Below, piece after piece: positions 34,345-42,343 of a stretch of DNA of 64,000 nt. This stretch comes from Streptomyces sp. HPF1205 (GTDB lineage Bacteria > Actinomycetota > Actinomycetes > Streptomycetales > Streptomycetaceae), in NCBI RefSeq assembly GCF_020400825.1, contig NZ_JAINVH010000033.1, forward strand, positions 1-64,000. The letters are read 5' to 3'. Below the pieces are notes generated by a model that had not been told where the DNA came from, did no database searches, and was given only the letters and a program-made list of their open reading frames with translations. Position 1 is the first letter of the stretch, and each line of letters opens with the position of its first letter. The position numbers and the translations under genes were made by a program.

Positions 34345-35150
34345 CGCGGGGTCTCCAGGTTCTGCCGCCCCAGCCACGCCAGGGCCGCGTCCGCGACCTC
34401 GTGCCAGCCGCTGTCGATCGTCAGCGAGTGCCCGCGGTCGGGGAAGGTCATGAACTCGGTGACGGCCTCGGAGTGCCGGTACTGCTTGAGCGTGGCGCGG
34501 GTGACGGTCTCGGGGACGGTGTGGTCCTTGCCGCCGGACATCAGCAGCATCGGGCCGCGCCCGGAGTTCGCGGTGTCGACCTTCGCCGGCGAGTGGGGGT
34601 TGAAGTTCGCCGCCGCGGCCTCGAACAGCGGCTTGCCCGGCGCGGGGATGGCCCACCGCGCGTACAGCGCGTCGGACTCCTCCTGGGACAGGGCGTTGCC
34701 GAACGCGAAGCGGAACTGCTCGGCGGTCAGCGACACGGCGCGGTGCCTGTTCGCCGGGTTCTTGAACACCGGCAGCGTCGCCCGCAGCGCGGACAGCGGC
34801 AGCGGCAGGACCCCCTTGATCTGGGCCGCGTCGACCGCCACCGCGGCCGCGGCGAGGTCCTGGCCGAGAAGCTTCTGGGCGATCATGCCGCCGAAGGAGT
34901 GGCCGATGAGGATCGGCGGCGTGTCCATACCGCGGATGATCGCCGCGTAGTGGTCGACGACGTCGTCGATGCCGTGGTCGGCGATGCTCTCCGGGTTCTG
35001 CCGCGCCTCGTCCACGGTGTCGGGGTCGCCGGGCCAGCCCGGCGCGGACGGGTCGTAGCCTTCGCGGCGGAAAAGGTCGATCCACGGCTGCCAGGACGCG
35101 CTGTGCAGCCACAGGCCGTGGATGAAGAGGACCGGAATCGAGCGGGGCAT
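34341..35150 (-). CDS. Alpha/beta hydrolase (Ser type)
   Basis: 269 aa. HGLWLHSASW oxyanion region at 11-20, nucleophile Ser85 in IGHSFGG, and C-terminal His in DRGHSLTIDSGWHEV. Cytoplasmic, no signal. The start is preceded by GAGAAAGGCCCGACAGCC. It is the first gene of the minus-strand four-gene run and overlaps the SDR gene by 4 bp. It could act as an esterase or C-C hydrolase; the specificity is unknown. Confidence 0.9.
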   Translation of the reverse strand: MPRSIPVLFIHGLWLHSASWQPWIDLFRREGYDPSAPGWPGDPDTVDEARQNPESIADHGIDDVVDHYAAIIRGMDTPPILIGHSFGGMIAQKLLGQDLAAAAVAVDAAQIKGVLPLPLSALRATLPVFKNPANRHRAVSLTAEQFRFAFGNALSQEESDALYARWAIPAPGKPLFEAAAANFNPHSPAKVDTANSGRGPMLLMSGGKDHTVPETVTRATLKQYRHSEAVTEFMTFPDRGHSLTIDSGWHEVADAALAWLGRQNLETPR

Positions 35151-35544
35151 GGCTGTCGGGCCTTTCTCGGGAGCGAAACCGGCGGATGCCGGTCAGCGGA
35201 CGCAGCCGCGGGTCAGAGGCGGACGCGGGAAGGGCCGGGCGGCCCCGGGCCGACGCCTGGGCTCCGCCACGGGCACGGATGTCATCGGGACTCCTCGCGA
35301 CGGCCGGGTACTGCCACCAGGACACCACCCGGCCCCGTCCCCTCGTACCGTGGAAAGACCCCAGTCACGGTGCTGCCCCGGCCACACGGCACGACTGGGG
35401 ACCGGCCCCGAAGCGGAACCGGCCGCGAACGTCGGGCCCGGCGCCCGGCGCCCGGCGGTCTGCGGTCCGGTCTTGAAAGCCGAAGACCCGCTCGCTCTCC
35501 CCGAGGGACAGCGAGCGGGTAAGGGTGGGGCGGGGAGAATCATG
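35151..35544. other. Intergenic region with terminator and promoter
   Basis: About 390 bp between the carboxylesterase stop and the hydrolase start, both minus-strand. The hairpin at 35486-35520 ends the carboxylesterase transcript; the remainder should hold the promoter of the four-gene operon. No coding-like frame. Confidence 0.5.
35486..35520. terminator. 11-bp hairpin after the carboxylesterase gene
   Basis: ACCCGCTCGCT (35486-35496) pairs with AGCGAGCGGGT (35510-35520) around a 13-nt loop, 25 bp downstream of the minus-strand carboxylesterase stop. Confidence 0.75.
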
Positions 35545-37263
35545 TCACCGCAGAAGAGTCAAATGCCCATCGATGAGGTGACGTTCGAACATCTCGATCC
35601 AGAAGCCGCACTGGTGCTCGGCTGCGAAGTGGTGCTCGGGGTGGACGGCACGGGGGCTGAGTGACTGGACCGCTTGGCTCCGCTCGGTGAAGGGGGGCCA
35701 GTACGGGTCCCTGGGGCCGTTGGGGTCGCCGGCCCGGGCGAACTGCGTCCAGTAGCGCGCCATCGTGTCGGAGAGCGCCTGCTGGGCCGGGGTGAAGGGC
35801 GGCCGCCTGGTCCGGCCGAAGGGATCCACGTAGCTCTGGAAGACGTACATGACCTCCGAACCGTGGAAGGCGCCCAGGCCGCCCTGGCCCGGGGCGTACG
35901 GGAGCGGTCTGCGATCGTTGAACTCGTAGGCGTAGACGGGCTGGGACTGCGTGCGCTGGAGATAGGTGTTGGCCCGGTGGACGGCGCACGAGAACATGCC
36001 GTCGCCCACGGCGGTGCTCAGGGCCCGGTCCGGATCGCCGCCGTAGGCCGAGAGCGGGTAGTGGCGCATGACCGCCTTGGCCGCATTCGGGCCGAAGTGG
36101 TGGACCAGGGCGGGGAGGTATTCCTGCGGCCGGAGCGGGTTGTCCTGGTAGCCCTGGATGATGAAGGTGGTGCCCTCGTCGTGGGTGGCGCCCGCGAGCA
36201 CCGGCATGTGGTTGTACCTGCCCTCCCGCAGGGCGTCGTCGATCGGCAGGGGCAGGAGCGGGGCACCTTGGGCCGCGTGCCATTCCTCCCCCTGGTAGTG
36301 GACGACGGCCGCCACGGGCATGCGGCGCAGGCAGGCGGCCGCGTTCTTCGCGGTACCGCATCCGATGTCGTGAGCGATCCTCGTGCCCTGTTCCTGGGCG
36401 GCGCGCTGACTGGGCGTCGGATCGATGCAGACGCTCTGCGCGATCGCCCGCTGGAAGAGGCCGGCGGCGGTCGGGGAGGTGAGGTTCGCGCAGACGCCGG
36501 CTCCGCCGGCGGACTCACCGAAGAGCGTCACATCGCGGGCGTCACCGCCGAAGGCCGCCGCGTTGCGGTGCACCCAGCGCAGCGCGGCCTGCTGGTCCAT
36601 CAGGCCGTACTGCCCGGAAACGTGGTCGGGCGACTCCGCGGCCAGTGACGGCAGGCCGAGGAAGCCGAGGGCGCCGAGCCGGTAATTGATGGTCACGACG
36701 ACGAAGCCGCGGGCGGCCAGCGCGCTGCCGTCGTAGAGGCTGCCGGCCCCGTAGATGTCGGAACCGCCGTGGATCCACACCATCACCGGCCGCGGCGAGG
36801 GCGCGGGTCGCGCCGGCGCGTAGACGTTCAGGTAGAGGCAGTCCTCGCTGCCGACCGCTGTCCCGCCGGCCCCGGGCTGAGGGCATTCGGCGCCCGCGGC
36901 GGTCGCGGACCGTGTCCCGGACCAGCGCGGAGCCGGCTGAGGCGGCTTCCAGCGCAGCCTGCCGACGGGCGGCGCCGCGTAGGGAACCCCGAGGAAGCGC
37001 TCCACCCCGTGCTGCTCGATGCCGCGCAGGCCGCCCTGCTCCACCGTGACGACCGGCGCGTGGGCCGCGGCCGCGGGTGCGGGAGCGGCGCCCAGGACGG
37101 CGGTGACCAGCGCCCCGGCAGCGGCGGCGGCACGCAGCCTGCTCCAGCCTTTGCGGCCTCGCCGGCTTTTGCGGCCTTCCTGGCCTTCCCGGCTTTTCCG
37201 GCCGAGTCGACGGTGCGGCCGCTCGGCGGGATCGGCGTCGACGAGTGCGCGTCTGTGTCTCAT
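35545..37263 (-). CDS. Exported type-B carboxylesterase
   Basis: 572 aa. A long basic N-region (KSREGQEGRKSRRGRKG) runs into a hydrophobic signal segment (AAAAAGALVTAVLGAAPAPAAAA), so the protein is exported despite an unusually long n-region; a shorter start may be used. The catalytic domain has LGVPYAAPPVG, EDCLYLNVYAP, the oxyanion hole HGGSDIYG and nucleophile Ser251 in FGESAGG, followed by the Glu (HDEGTTF) and His (FHGSE) regions. It should hydrolyse carboxylic esters outside the cell. Single-gene transcript with its own hairpin. Confidence 0.93.
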   Translation of the reverse strand: MRHRRALVDADPAERPHRRLGRKSREGQEGRKSRRGRKGWSRLRAAAAAGALVTAVLGAAPAPAAAAHAPVVTVEQGGLRGIEQHGVERFLGVPYAAPPVGRLRWKPPQPAPRWSGTRSATAAGAECPQPGAGGTAVGSEDCLYLNVYAPARPAPSPRPVMVWIHGGSDIYGAGSLYDGSALAARGFVVVTINYRLGALGFLGLPSLAAESPDHVSGQYGLMDQQAALRWVHRNAAAFGGDARDVTLFGESAGGAGVCANLTSPTAAGLFQRAIAQSVCIDPTPSQRAAQEQGTRIAHDIGCGTAKNAAACLRRMPVAAVVHYQGEEWHAAQGAPLLPLPIDDALREGRYNHMPVLAGATHDEGTTFIIQGYQDNPLRPQEYLPALVHHFGPNAAKAVMRHYPLSAYGGDPDRALSTAVGDGMFSCAVHRANTYLQRTQSQPVYAYEFNDRRPLPYAPGQGGLGAFHGSEVMYVFQSYVDPFGRTRRPPFTPAQQALSDTMARYWTQFARAGDPNGPRDPYWPPFTERSQAVQSLSPRAVHPEHHFAAEHQCGFWIEMFERHLIDGHLTLLR

Positions 37264-37549
37264 GCGCAGCAGTATGGGATAGCGGGGAAATATCCATCCA
37301 AATAGGTGTCAAGTGGCGTGAAGGGTTCACCCGCGCGGCAGTGAGGTGGGCCGACCCTGTGCCGGAGGTGCCCCGAGGGCGAACGCCTTTCGGATCGTCT
37401 TCGCAGGCCCTCGACCCCAGCGTTGAACGATGGCCGGAACGTTTCGTCCGACCGCTTCGTGACGCTTTCCGCGGGAACCGGAAGGGGCGGTCCGGCGTGG
37501 TCCGCGGTGGAGCGGCTGGGGGGCCGCCCCGACGGGAGGGGAGGCGCGG

Positions 37550-38587
37550 ATGAGCGAGCCGTGGGGGTTGAGCGGGCCGGAGTTCCTGGGGGTGTACGCC
37601 GAGGCGGTGGCGGCCGCGCACCTGCTGACGGCGGTCGCGCGGCGCCTGCTCCGGCGCGGCGGGCCGGACCCGCGGGTCATGCCCGATGTGTACACGGTGG
37701 CCGTGGGGGCGGGCGGCCGGGCGCGCGTGGTCGACACGGCGGTGAGCGGCCTGGTGGAAGCCGGGCGGGTACGGGCCAGCCGGGACCACCGGATCACGGT
37801 GGCCACCTCCGAGGCGGCGGTGGACGCCGAGGTGGACGCGGGCGCGCACGCGGGCGCGGGCAGCGGAACGGCGGCCGGGACGGGTGCGGGCCTCGGCCCG
37901 GCCGCGGGCGGGCATGCCGGTGACGCGCCGGCCGGGGCGGCCGGCGGCGTCGCGGCCGGTGACCCGGCCGGGGACCGCGTCCAGGAAGCGGTGCTGACGC
38001 ACCTGCGGAAGGTGCGGACCACGAACCTGCGGGGGGCGCGGCGCCTGGCCATGGACTCCGCGGCCGTTCTGGCGGTCGAGGAGGAGGCGGTGCGCGGCGG
38101 GATGCTGCTGCCGCCGGGGCGGCGCCGGGCGGCGCTGGCGGCCGGACTGCTGCTTCAGGCGGCCGTCCTCGGGCTCGGCGTGGCCCGGCTCGTCAACGGC
38201 GTCCGCCTGCACCGGCCGGTCGGCTTCCTCTTCCTCTTCCTCCTCGTCAGCGCGGTGCTCGCGCTCGTCTCCGCGACCAGGACGCCCCGGCTCACCCGGG
38301 GCGGCGAGCGGTGGCTGGAGCGGATCGTCAAGGTGCGCTCCCGGGTGGGCGAGGCGGGTTACGGCCCGCACGCGCCCGAGGGCACGTCCGTGCCGGAAGC
38401 GGTGTTCGCCGTCGCCGCGTTCGGGGCGGCCGGGGTGGCCGATCCGGGGCTGCGGGAGGCGCTGTACGGGGGGATGAGCGCGTCGGCGTCCGCGGGGTCG
38501 GGGAGCGGAGGTTACGGCGCAGGAGCGTGCGGCGGCGGAGGAGGGTGCGGGGGCGGAGGCTGCGGCGGGGGAGGGTGCGGGGGATGA
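37550..38587 (+). CDS. TIGR04222-like membrane protein with C-terminal Gly/Cys tail
   Basis: 345 aa. The N-terminus (WGLSGPEFLGVYAEAVAAA, then PDVYTVAVGAGGRARVVDTA) matches the actinomycete TIGR04222-type domain. A disordered Gly/Ala linker (about 95-145), a second helical part and two transmembrane helices at about 195-245 (AALAAGLLLQAAVLGLGVARL; FLFLFLLVSAVLALV) follow. The last 19 residues are only Gly and Cys: C-G5-C-G4-C-G4-C-G2, Cys at 327, 333, 338 and 343. The stop overlaps the DUF692 gene by 4 bp. As DUF692/MNIO enzymes modify Cys in RiPP precursors, this tail is a strong candidate substrate. Ribosome binding site GGAGGGGAGG. Confidence 0.88.
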   Translation: MSEPWGLSGPEFLGVYAEAVAAAHLLTAVARRLLRRGGPDPRVMPDVYTVAVGAGGRARVVDTAVSGLVEAGRVRASRDHRITVATSEAAVDAEVDAGAHAGAGSGTAAGTGAGLGPAAGGHAGDAPAGAAGGVAAGDPAGDRVQEAVLTHLRKVRTTNLRGARRLAMDSAAVLAVEEEAVRGGMLLPPGRRRAALAAGLLLQAAVLGLGVARLVNGVRLHRPVGFLFLFLLVSAVLALVSATRTPRLTRGGERWLERIVKVRSRVGEAGYGPHAPEGTSVPEAVFAVAAFGAAGVADPGLREALYGGMSASASAGSGSGGYGAGACGGGGGCGGGGCGGGGCGG

Positions 38588-39585
38588 CCGAAGGGAGCGG
38601 AGGGGTGCCGGGAGGTGCGGTAACCGGGGGCGCCGGGCCCGGCACCGGTGTGCCCGGCGCCGGTGTGCCCGGCGGCGCGATGTGCGGCGCCGATGTGTCC
38701 GGCGCCGGTGTGCCCGGCGGCGCGATGTCTGACGCCGATGTGTCCGGCACCGGTGTGCCCGGGCTCGGGTACGGGATCGGGTGGCGGCCGGAGATCGACC
38801 TGACCGTCGAGCGGCTGCCCGGCGTGGACTTCGTGGAGGTCATCGCGGAGGGGCTGGCGCCCGCGCGGCTTCCCGCGTCCCTGCCGGCCCTCAGGGAGCG
38901 GGGCGTCCCGGCCGTGCCGCACGGCGTCTCGCTGTCCCTCGGCGGGGCCGAGCGGCCCGACCCGGGGCGGCTCGCCCATCTCGCGGCCTGCGCGCAGGCG
39001 CTGGGCGCGCCGCTGGTGAGCGAGCACATCGCGTTCACGCGAGCGGGCGAGTTCGAGGCGGGGCACCTCCTCCCGGTGCCCCGCACACGGGACGCGCTGG
39101 CCGTCGTCACCGAGAACATCCGCATCGCGCAGGACCAGTTGCCCGTACCGCTCGCCCTGGAGAACATCGCGCCGCTGCTCGCCTGGCCCGAAGAGGACTT
39201 CACGGAGGGGGAGTTCCTCTACGAGGTGGCCGACCGTACCGGCGCCCTCCTCCTGCTGGACGTGGCCAACCTCCACACCGCCCGCGTCAACCTCGGGCTC
39301 GACCCGGCCCGTGTCCTCGCCGCCCTCCCGTTGGAACGGCTCGCCTACGTCCACGTGGCGGGCGGCGTCGAGCGCGACGGCGTCTGGCACGACACCCACA
39401 CCCACCCCGTGACCGAGCCCGTCCTCGCCCTCCTGACCGACCTCGCGCGGCACGTCGGCGGGTCGTCCTCCCGCCCTTCCTTCCCGGGCGTCCTGCTGGA
39501 ACGCGACGGCGCCTACCCCTCGGACGCCGGCCTCGCGGCCGAACTGGCCTCGATACGTCAGGCGGTGCGTGCCGGTGGACGCTGA
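38584..39585 (+). CDS. DUF692 multinuclear iron oxidase (MNIO, MbnB/BufB-like)
   Basis: 333 aa. After a repetitive Gly/Val/Ala-rich N-terminus of about 60 residues comes the TIM-barrel DUF692 domain: YGIGWRPEIDL, VEVIAEG, PHGVSLSLGG, SEHIAFTRAG, PLALENIAPLL, LLLDVANLHTARVN, YVHVAGG, HDTHTHPV and a late Glu in LERDGAYP. These His/Asp/Glu/Asn positions bind the iron cluster in MbnB-type enzymes. Known members oxidise Cys in precursor peptides. The start overlaps the TIGR04222 stop and the gene's end overlaps the next gene, so all three are tightly coupled. Substrate here is inferred to be the Gly/Cys tail of the upstream protein. Confidence 0.92.
   Translation: MTEGSGGVPGGAVTGGAGPGTGVPGAGVPGGAMCGADVSGAGVPGGAMSDADVSGTGVPGLGYGIGWRPEIDLTVERLPGVDFVEVIAEGLAPARLPASLPALRERGVPAVPHGVSLSLGGAERPDPGRLAHLAACAQALGAPLVSEHIAFTRAGEFEAGHLLPVPRTRDALAVVTENIRIAQDQLPVPLALENIAPLLAWPEEDFTEGEFLYEVADRTGALLLLDVANLHTARVNLGLDPARVLAALPLERLAYVHVAGGVERDGVWHDTHTHPVTEPVLALLTDLARHVGGSSSRPSFPGVLLERDGAYPSDAGLAAELASIRQAVRAGGR
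38641..38760. repeat. 45-bp tandem repeat at the 5' end of the DUF692 gene
   Basis: Two full 45-bp copies (38656-38700 and 38701-38745) are flanked by 15-bp partial copies (38641-38655 and 38746-38760). They encode GAGVPGGAMCGADVS and GAGVPGGAMSDADVS in the N-terminal extension. The domain proper starts after them, so the copy number can vary without harming the barrel. Confidence 0.85.
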
Positions 39586-39925
39586 CGCGGCCCGCGAACG
39601 GCTCGCCGCCCGGCAGGAGGTGCTGCTCATCGCACTCGTCGCCGGGGGCGCCCCGCCGGAGGGGTTCGACCCGGCGCGGCTGCGGGTCCAGGCGCAAGCC
39701 CTCGTGGCCAAGCGCCGCCGAGTCGCCGCGGCGCACCACCCATGGCTGACCGAGGCGCTGGGCCCTCCCCGTTACGCCGCCCTTTTCGCGGAGTACGCCC
39801 GCGAGACGCCGCTGCGGCCCCAAGGCTCCGGACACGCCGACGCGGAGGGCTTCGAGGCGTACGCACGGAAGGTGGGGGCCTTGCCGGCGCCGGCACGGTG
39901 GGCGTTCCTCCGGCGCCGACGCTGA
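39569..39925 (+). CDS. Small protein of the DUF692 operon, probable MNIO partner
   Basis: About 118 aa. GTG at 39569 or 39575, both inside the end of the DUF692 gene, so translation is coupled. Basic, helical; HPWLTEALGPPRYAALFAEY and GFEAYARKVGALP faintly recall the N-terminal part of DUF2063/MbnC-type partner proteins, but it is much shorter and I would not assign the family. Position and coupling suggest a substrate-recognition or stabilising subunit for the MNIO enzyme. Confidence 0.75.
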   Translation: MPVDADAARERLAARQEVLLIALVAGGAPPEGFDPARLRVQAQALVAKRRRVAAAHHPWLTEALGPPRYAALFAEYARETPLRPQGSGHADAEGFEAYARKVGALPAPARWAFLRRRR

Positions 39926-39944
39926 CCATCACCTGGACGCCGGG

Positions 39945-41177
39945 TCAGAAGAACGTCTCGCGGGGGTCGATTCCCACGCCGTACTCCCACAGCACCGAGT
40001 GGCGCAGGGTGCCGTTGCCTTGGCCGGACCACAGGTTGAAGGCCCATCCGTCGACGGCCCACAGGTCGTTCTTCAGGTCGCCGTCGGCGTCACCGACGGC
40101 GAACAGCCGCCAGCCGGCCGGAACCCCGGTGGCCAGCACGAGGCGTGTTCCGTAGTGGCCGCGGCCGTCGCCGGGGTAGAGCCACAGGCGGCCGGAGGTG
40201 TCGCGGGCGACCAGATCGTCGTGCTTGTCGCCGTTGAGGTCGCCGGGGCCGGTGAGCGCGCTCATGGTGTTCCAGTTGCTGCCCACGGCGCGGCGCGGGC
40301 CGAGCCCGCCGTGGCCGGTGCCCGGGTAGAGCCACAAGGTGCCCGACCGGTCGCGGGCCACGAGGTCGTTGCGGCCGTCGCCGGTGAGGTCGCCCACGCC
40401 GGCGAGCGCGGTCATGGCGTTCCAGCCGCCGCCGATCCGTATCCGGGTGCCGAGCCGGGTGACCAGGCCGGGGTAGAGCCACAGGGTGCCCGAGCGGTCG
40501 CGGGCGAAGACGTCCTCGCGGCCGTCACCGGTGAAGTCGCCGTGCCGGACCAGGGCGGTCATGGCGTTCCAGCCGCCGCCGAGGTCGACGGGTCTGGGGT
40601 CACTGCCGCCCGGGAGCACCCACAGGTGGCCTTCGACCGAGCGCATCAGGGCCTGGCTCTGGCCGTTGTCGAGAAAGGAACCGAAGGGCTTGGGGGTCCC
40701 CAGGGGGTCGTCGTACGGGCGGCCCCAGTCCACGTACTGGTGGCCGTCGCCGCACTCGTGACCGGTGGGGGCCAGGCGGACGGAGCCGAAGTGGTCGCGC
40801 CAGTTGGCCGTGGCCTCACGCGCGTCGTCCCAGCCGTAGTCGGCGCCTTCGGCGGGACCGGCGCCCCAGGGCGTGGTCGTGTAGTACGCGGAGGTGGCGG
40901 TGTAGCCCGCCGACGGGTACAGGCAGGAGTAGTCGGCGGTGCGGTTGGCCCACGAGGCGGCATGCCGGCCGGCGGAGCCGAAATCGCGCTGGGAGCTGCG
41001 GTAGGCGGTGAGGGAGCCGGTGCCGTCCAGGCCGGTGAAAAGGCAAAAATCGCCCTTGGGACAGCGGTCCATCCCGGCCGGTTCCCACGCCGACGCGGGC
41101 GGGGCCGCGGTGAGAGTGCCGACGGCGAGGGCGCCCAAGGCCGCGCCCGCCGCGATGAACCGTCCGAGAATCCCCAC
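39945..41177 (-). CDS. Exported protein: I36-inhibitor-like domain plus FG-GAP/VCBS repeats
   Basis: 410 aa from the GTG at 41177 (CAGG upstream); an extension to 41237 only adds residues before the signal peptide. Signal LGRFIAAGAALGALAVG to PASAW. The first 90 mature residues (DRCPKGDFCLFTGLDGTGSL, SWANRTADYSCLY) look like a peptidase-inhibitor I36 domain with its Cys pairs. The rest has about four FG-GAP repeats with Ca-binding loops (GDFTGDGREDVFARD, GDLTGDGRNDLVARD, GDLNGDKHDDLVARD, GDADGDLKNDLWAVD) each followed by G-x-LWLYPG, forming a partial beta-propeller. Ligand unknown. Confidence 0.88.
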   Translation of the reverse strand: MGILGRFIAAGAALGALAVGTLTAAPPASAWEPAGMDRCPKGDFCLFTGLDGTGSLTAYRSSQRDFGSAGRHAASWANRTADYSCLYPSAGYTATSAYYTTTPWGAGPAEGADYGWDDAREATANWRDHFGSVRLAPTGHECGDGHQYVDWGRPYDDPLGTPKPFGSFLDNGQSQALMRSVEGHLWVLPGGSDPRPVDLGGGWNAMTALVRHGDFTGDGREDVFARDRSGTLWLYPGLVTRLGTRIRIGGGWNAMTALAGVGDLTGDGRNDLVARDRSGTLWLYPGTGHGGLGPRRAVGSNWNTMSALTGPGDLNGDKHDDLVARDTSGRLWLYPGDGRGHYGTRLVLATGVPAGWRLFAVGDADGDLKNDLWAVDGWAFNLWSGQGNGTLRHSVLWEYGVGIDPRETFF

Positions 41178-41454
41178 GTCAAACCTGCCCTGTGCTCGCG
41201 GGTGCGGCCGGTCGCTCCCGGCCCGTATGCCGGGCATAACGCATCGTCCCCCCCGGCGTGATCACGCCGAAGCTACCAGTGGGACGCGCCCGCGATCCAG
41301 CGGCATCCCGGCTCGCGCCGGGGGAGCCGTGGACCCGTGGGGGTGCCGCGGCCGTGACGTCATGGCCGATGGCTATCGCCACAGGTATTGGACGCTCCGC
41401 CGCACCGTGGCCGAGGATCACGTCGACCGACGGAACAAAGGCCTTGGAGGAGAC

Positions 41455-41877
41455 ATGTCCGTGTCGGAGCGGATGGAGCGCAACCGGCTCGTGATCGAGG
41501 AGTTCCGCGCCGCCGGCGGAGTGGTGGGCGGTGACTTCGCGGGAGTGCCGCTGCTCCTGCTCACCACGACCGGTGCGCGCAGCGGGGAGCCCCGCACCAT
41601 GCCGATGACCTATCTGAGGGACGGTACGAGGCTGGTGGTCTTCGGCGCCAACGGGGGCCGGCCGCGGCACCCGGGCTGGTACCACAACCTGCTGGCCGAT
41701 CCCACCGCCCTCGTCGAGGTCGGCACCGAGGCGTACCGGGTGACGGCGAGTGTGACCCAGGGCGCGGAACGCGAACGGCTCTGGGCCCTGCAGCTGCCGC
41801 ACACCCCGTACTTCGAGGACTTCCAGGAGCGGGCCGGGCGCCCGATCCCGGTCGTCGCGCTGACCCCGGCCGCCTGA
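41455..41877 (+). CDS. Deazaflavin (F420)-dependent nitroreductase-family oxidoreductase
   Basis: 140 aa from the ATG at 41455 with GGAGGAG upstream; a longer frame upstream has no family content. It shows the DUF385/Ddn pattern: PLLLLTTTGARSGEPRTMPM, VVFGANGGRPRHPGWYHNL and VEVGTEAYRV. Split-barrel fold, probably using F420H2 to reduce a small molecule. Divergent from the FG-GAP gene. The stop codon lies in the first unit of an 18-bp tandem repeat. Confidence 0.92.
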   Translation: MSVSERMERNRLVIEEFRAAGGVVGGDFAGVPLLLLTTTGARSGEPRTMPMTYLRDGTRLVVFGANGGRPRHPGWYHNLLADPTALVEVGTEAYRVTASVTQGAERERLWALQLPHTPYFEDFQERAGRPIPVVALTPAA

Positions 41878-41934
41878 AAGACCCCGGCCGCCTGAAAGAC
41901 CCGGACCGACTGAAAGACCCCGGCCGACTGTAAG
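41863..41934. repeat. 18-bp tandem repeat across a stop codon
   Basis: Four units, starting at 41863, 41881, 41899 and 41917 (first unit ACCCCGGCCGCCTGAAAG). The TGA in the first unit is the stop of the oxidoreductase gene. The second and third copies repeat the same TGA; the fourth has TGT-AAG. Slippage here would leave the protein intact because each early unit carries its own stop. Confidence 0.9.
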
Positions 41935-41955
41935 ACCCGGGCCCGCACTAGTCAG

Positions 41956-41984
41956 TTGAGCTACCTACTCAGGGGTGCTAGCGT
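41956..41984 (+). promoter_or_regulatory. Promoter of the PadR-ABC operon, likely leaderless
   Basis: TTGAGC (41956-41961) and TAGCGT (41979-41984) are separated by exactly 17 bp. The predicted start of transcription, 7-9 nt downstream, falls at 41991-41993, on or 2 nt before the GTG at 41993. No ribosome binding site is present, which fits a leaderless mRNA. The overlapping CAGTTGAGCTACCTACTCAG may hold the PadR operator. Confidence 0.7.
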
Positions 41985-41992
41985 CTCGCCGC

Positions 41993-42343
41993 GTGAGCAG
42001 CCCGTCGTCGGAGCAGCGCGCCCAATGGCTGCGCGGAGTACTGGACTTGTGCATCCTCGCGGCCCTCGCGTCCCACGAGTCGTACGGATACGAGCTCTCC
42101 CGGATGTTCGAGGCCGAGGGGCTCGGCGTGATCCCCGGCGGCACCCTCTACCCGGCGCTGACCCGGCTGCGCGGCAGCGGCCTGGTGACCAGTACGTGGC
42201 GCGAGCCCGTGTCGTCCGGTCCGGCGCGCAAGTACTACGCCCTCACCGACAAGGGGCGGGACGTACTGCGTGAGGGCGGGCTCGCCTGGCTGGAGTTCAC
42301 CGACCGGGTGGCCGGGATCCTACGTAAGGAAGACCTACCGTGA
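41993..42343 (+). CDS. PadR-family transcriptional regulator
   Basis: 116 aa from the GTG at 41993. Winged HTH of the PadR type: WLRGVLDLCILAALASHESY, GYELSRMFEAEGL, IPGGTLYPALTRLRGSGLV, GPARKYYALTDKG. PadR regulators typically repress neighbouring transporter genes and respond to a ligand or drug. It is first in an operon with the ABC ATPase and permease (4-bp overlaps at both joints), and probably autoregulates through the promoter it overlaps. Confidence 0.93.
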   Translation: MSSPSSEQRAQWLRGVLDLCILAALASHESYGYELSRMFEAEGLGVIPGGTLYPALTRLRGSGLVTSTWREPVSSGPARKYYALTDKGRDVLREGGLAWLEFTDRVAGILRKEDLP

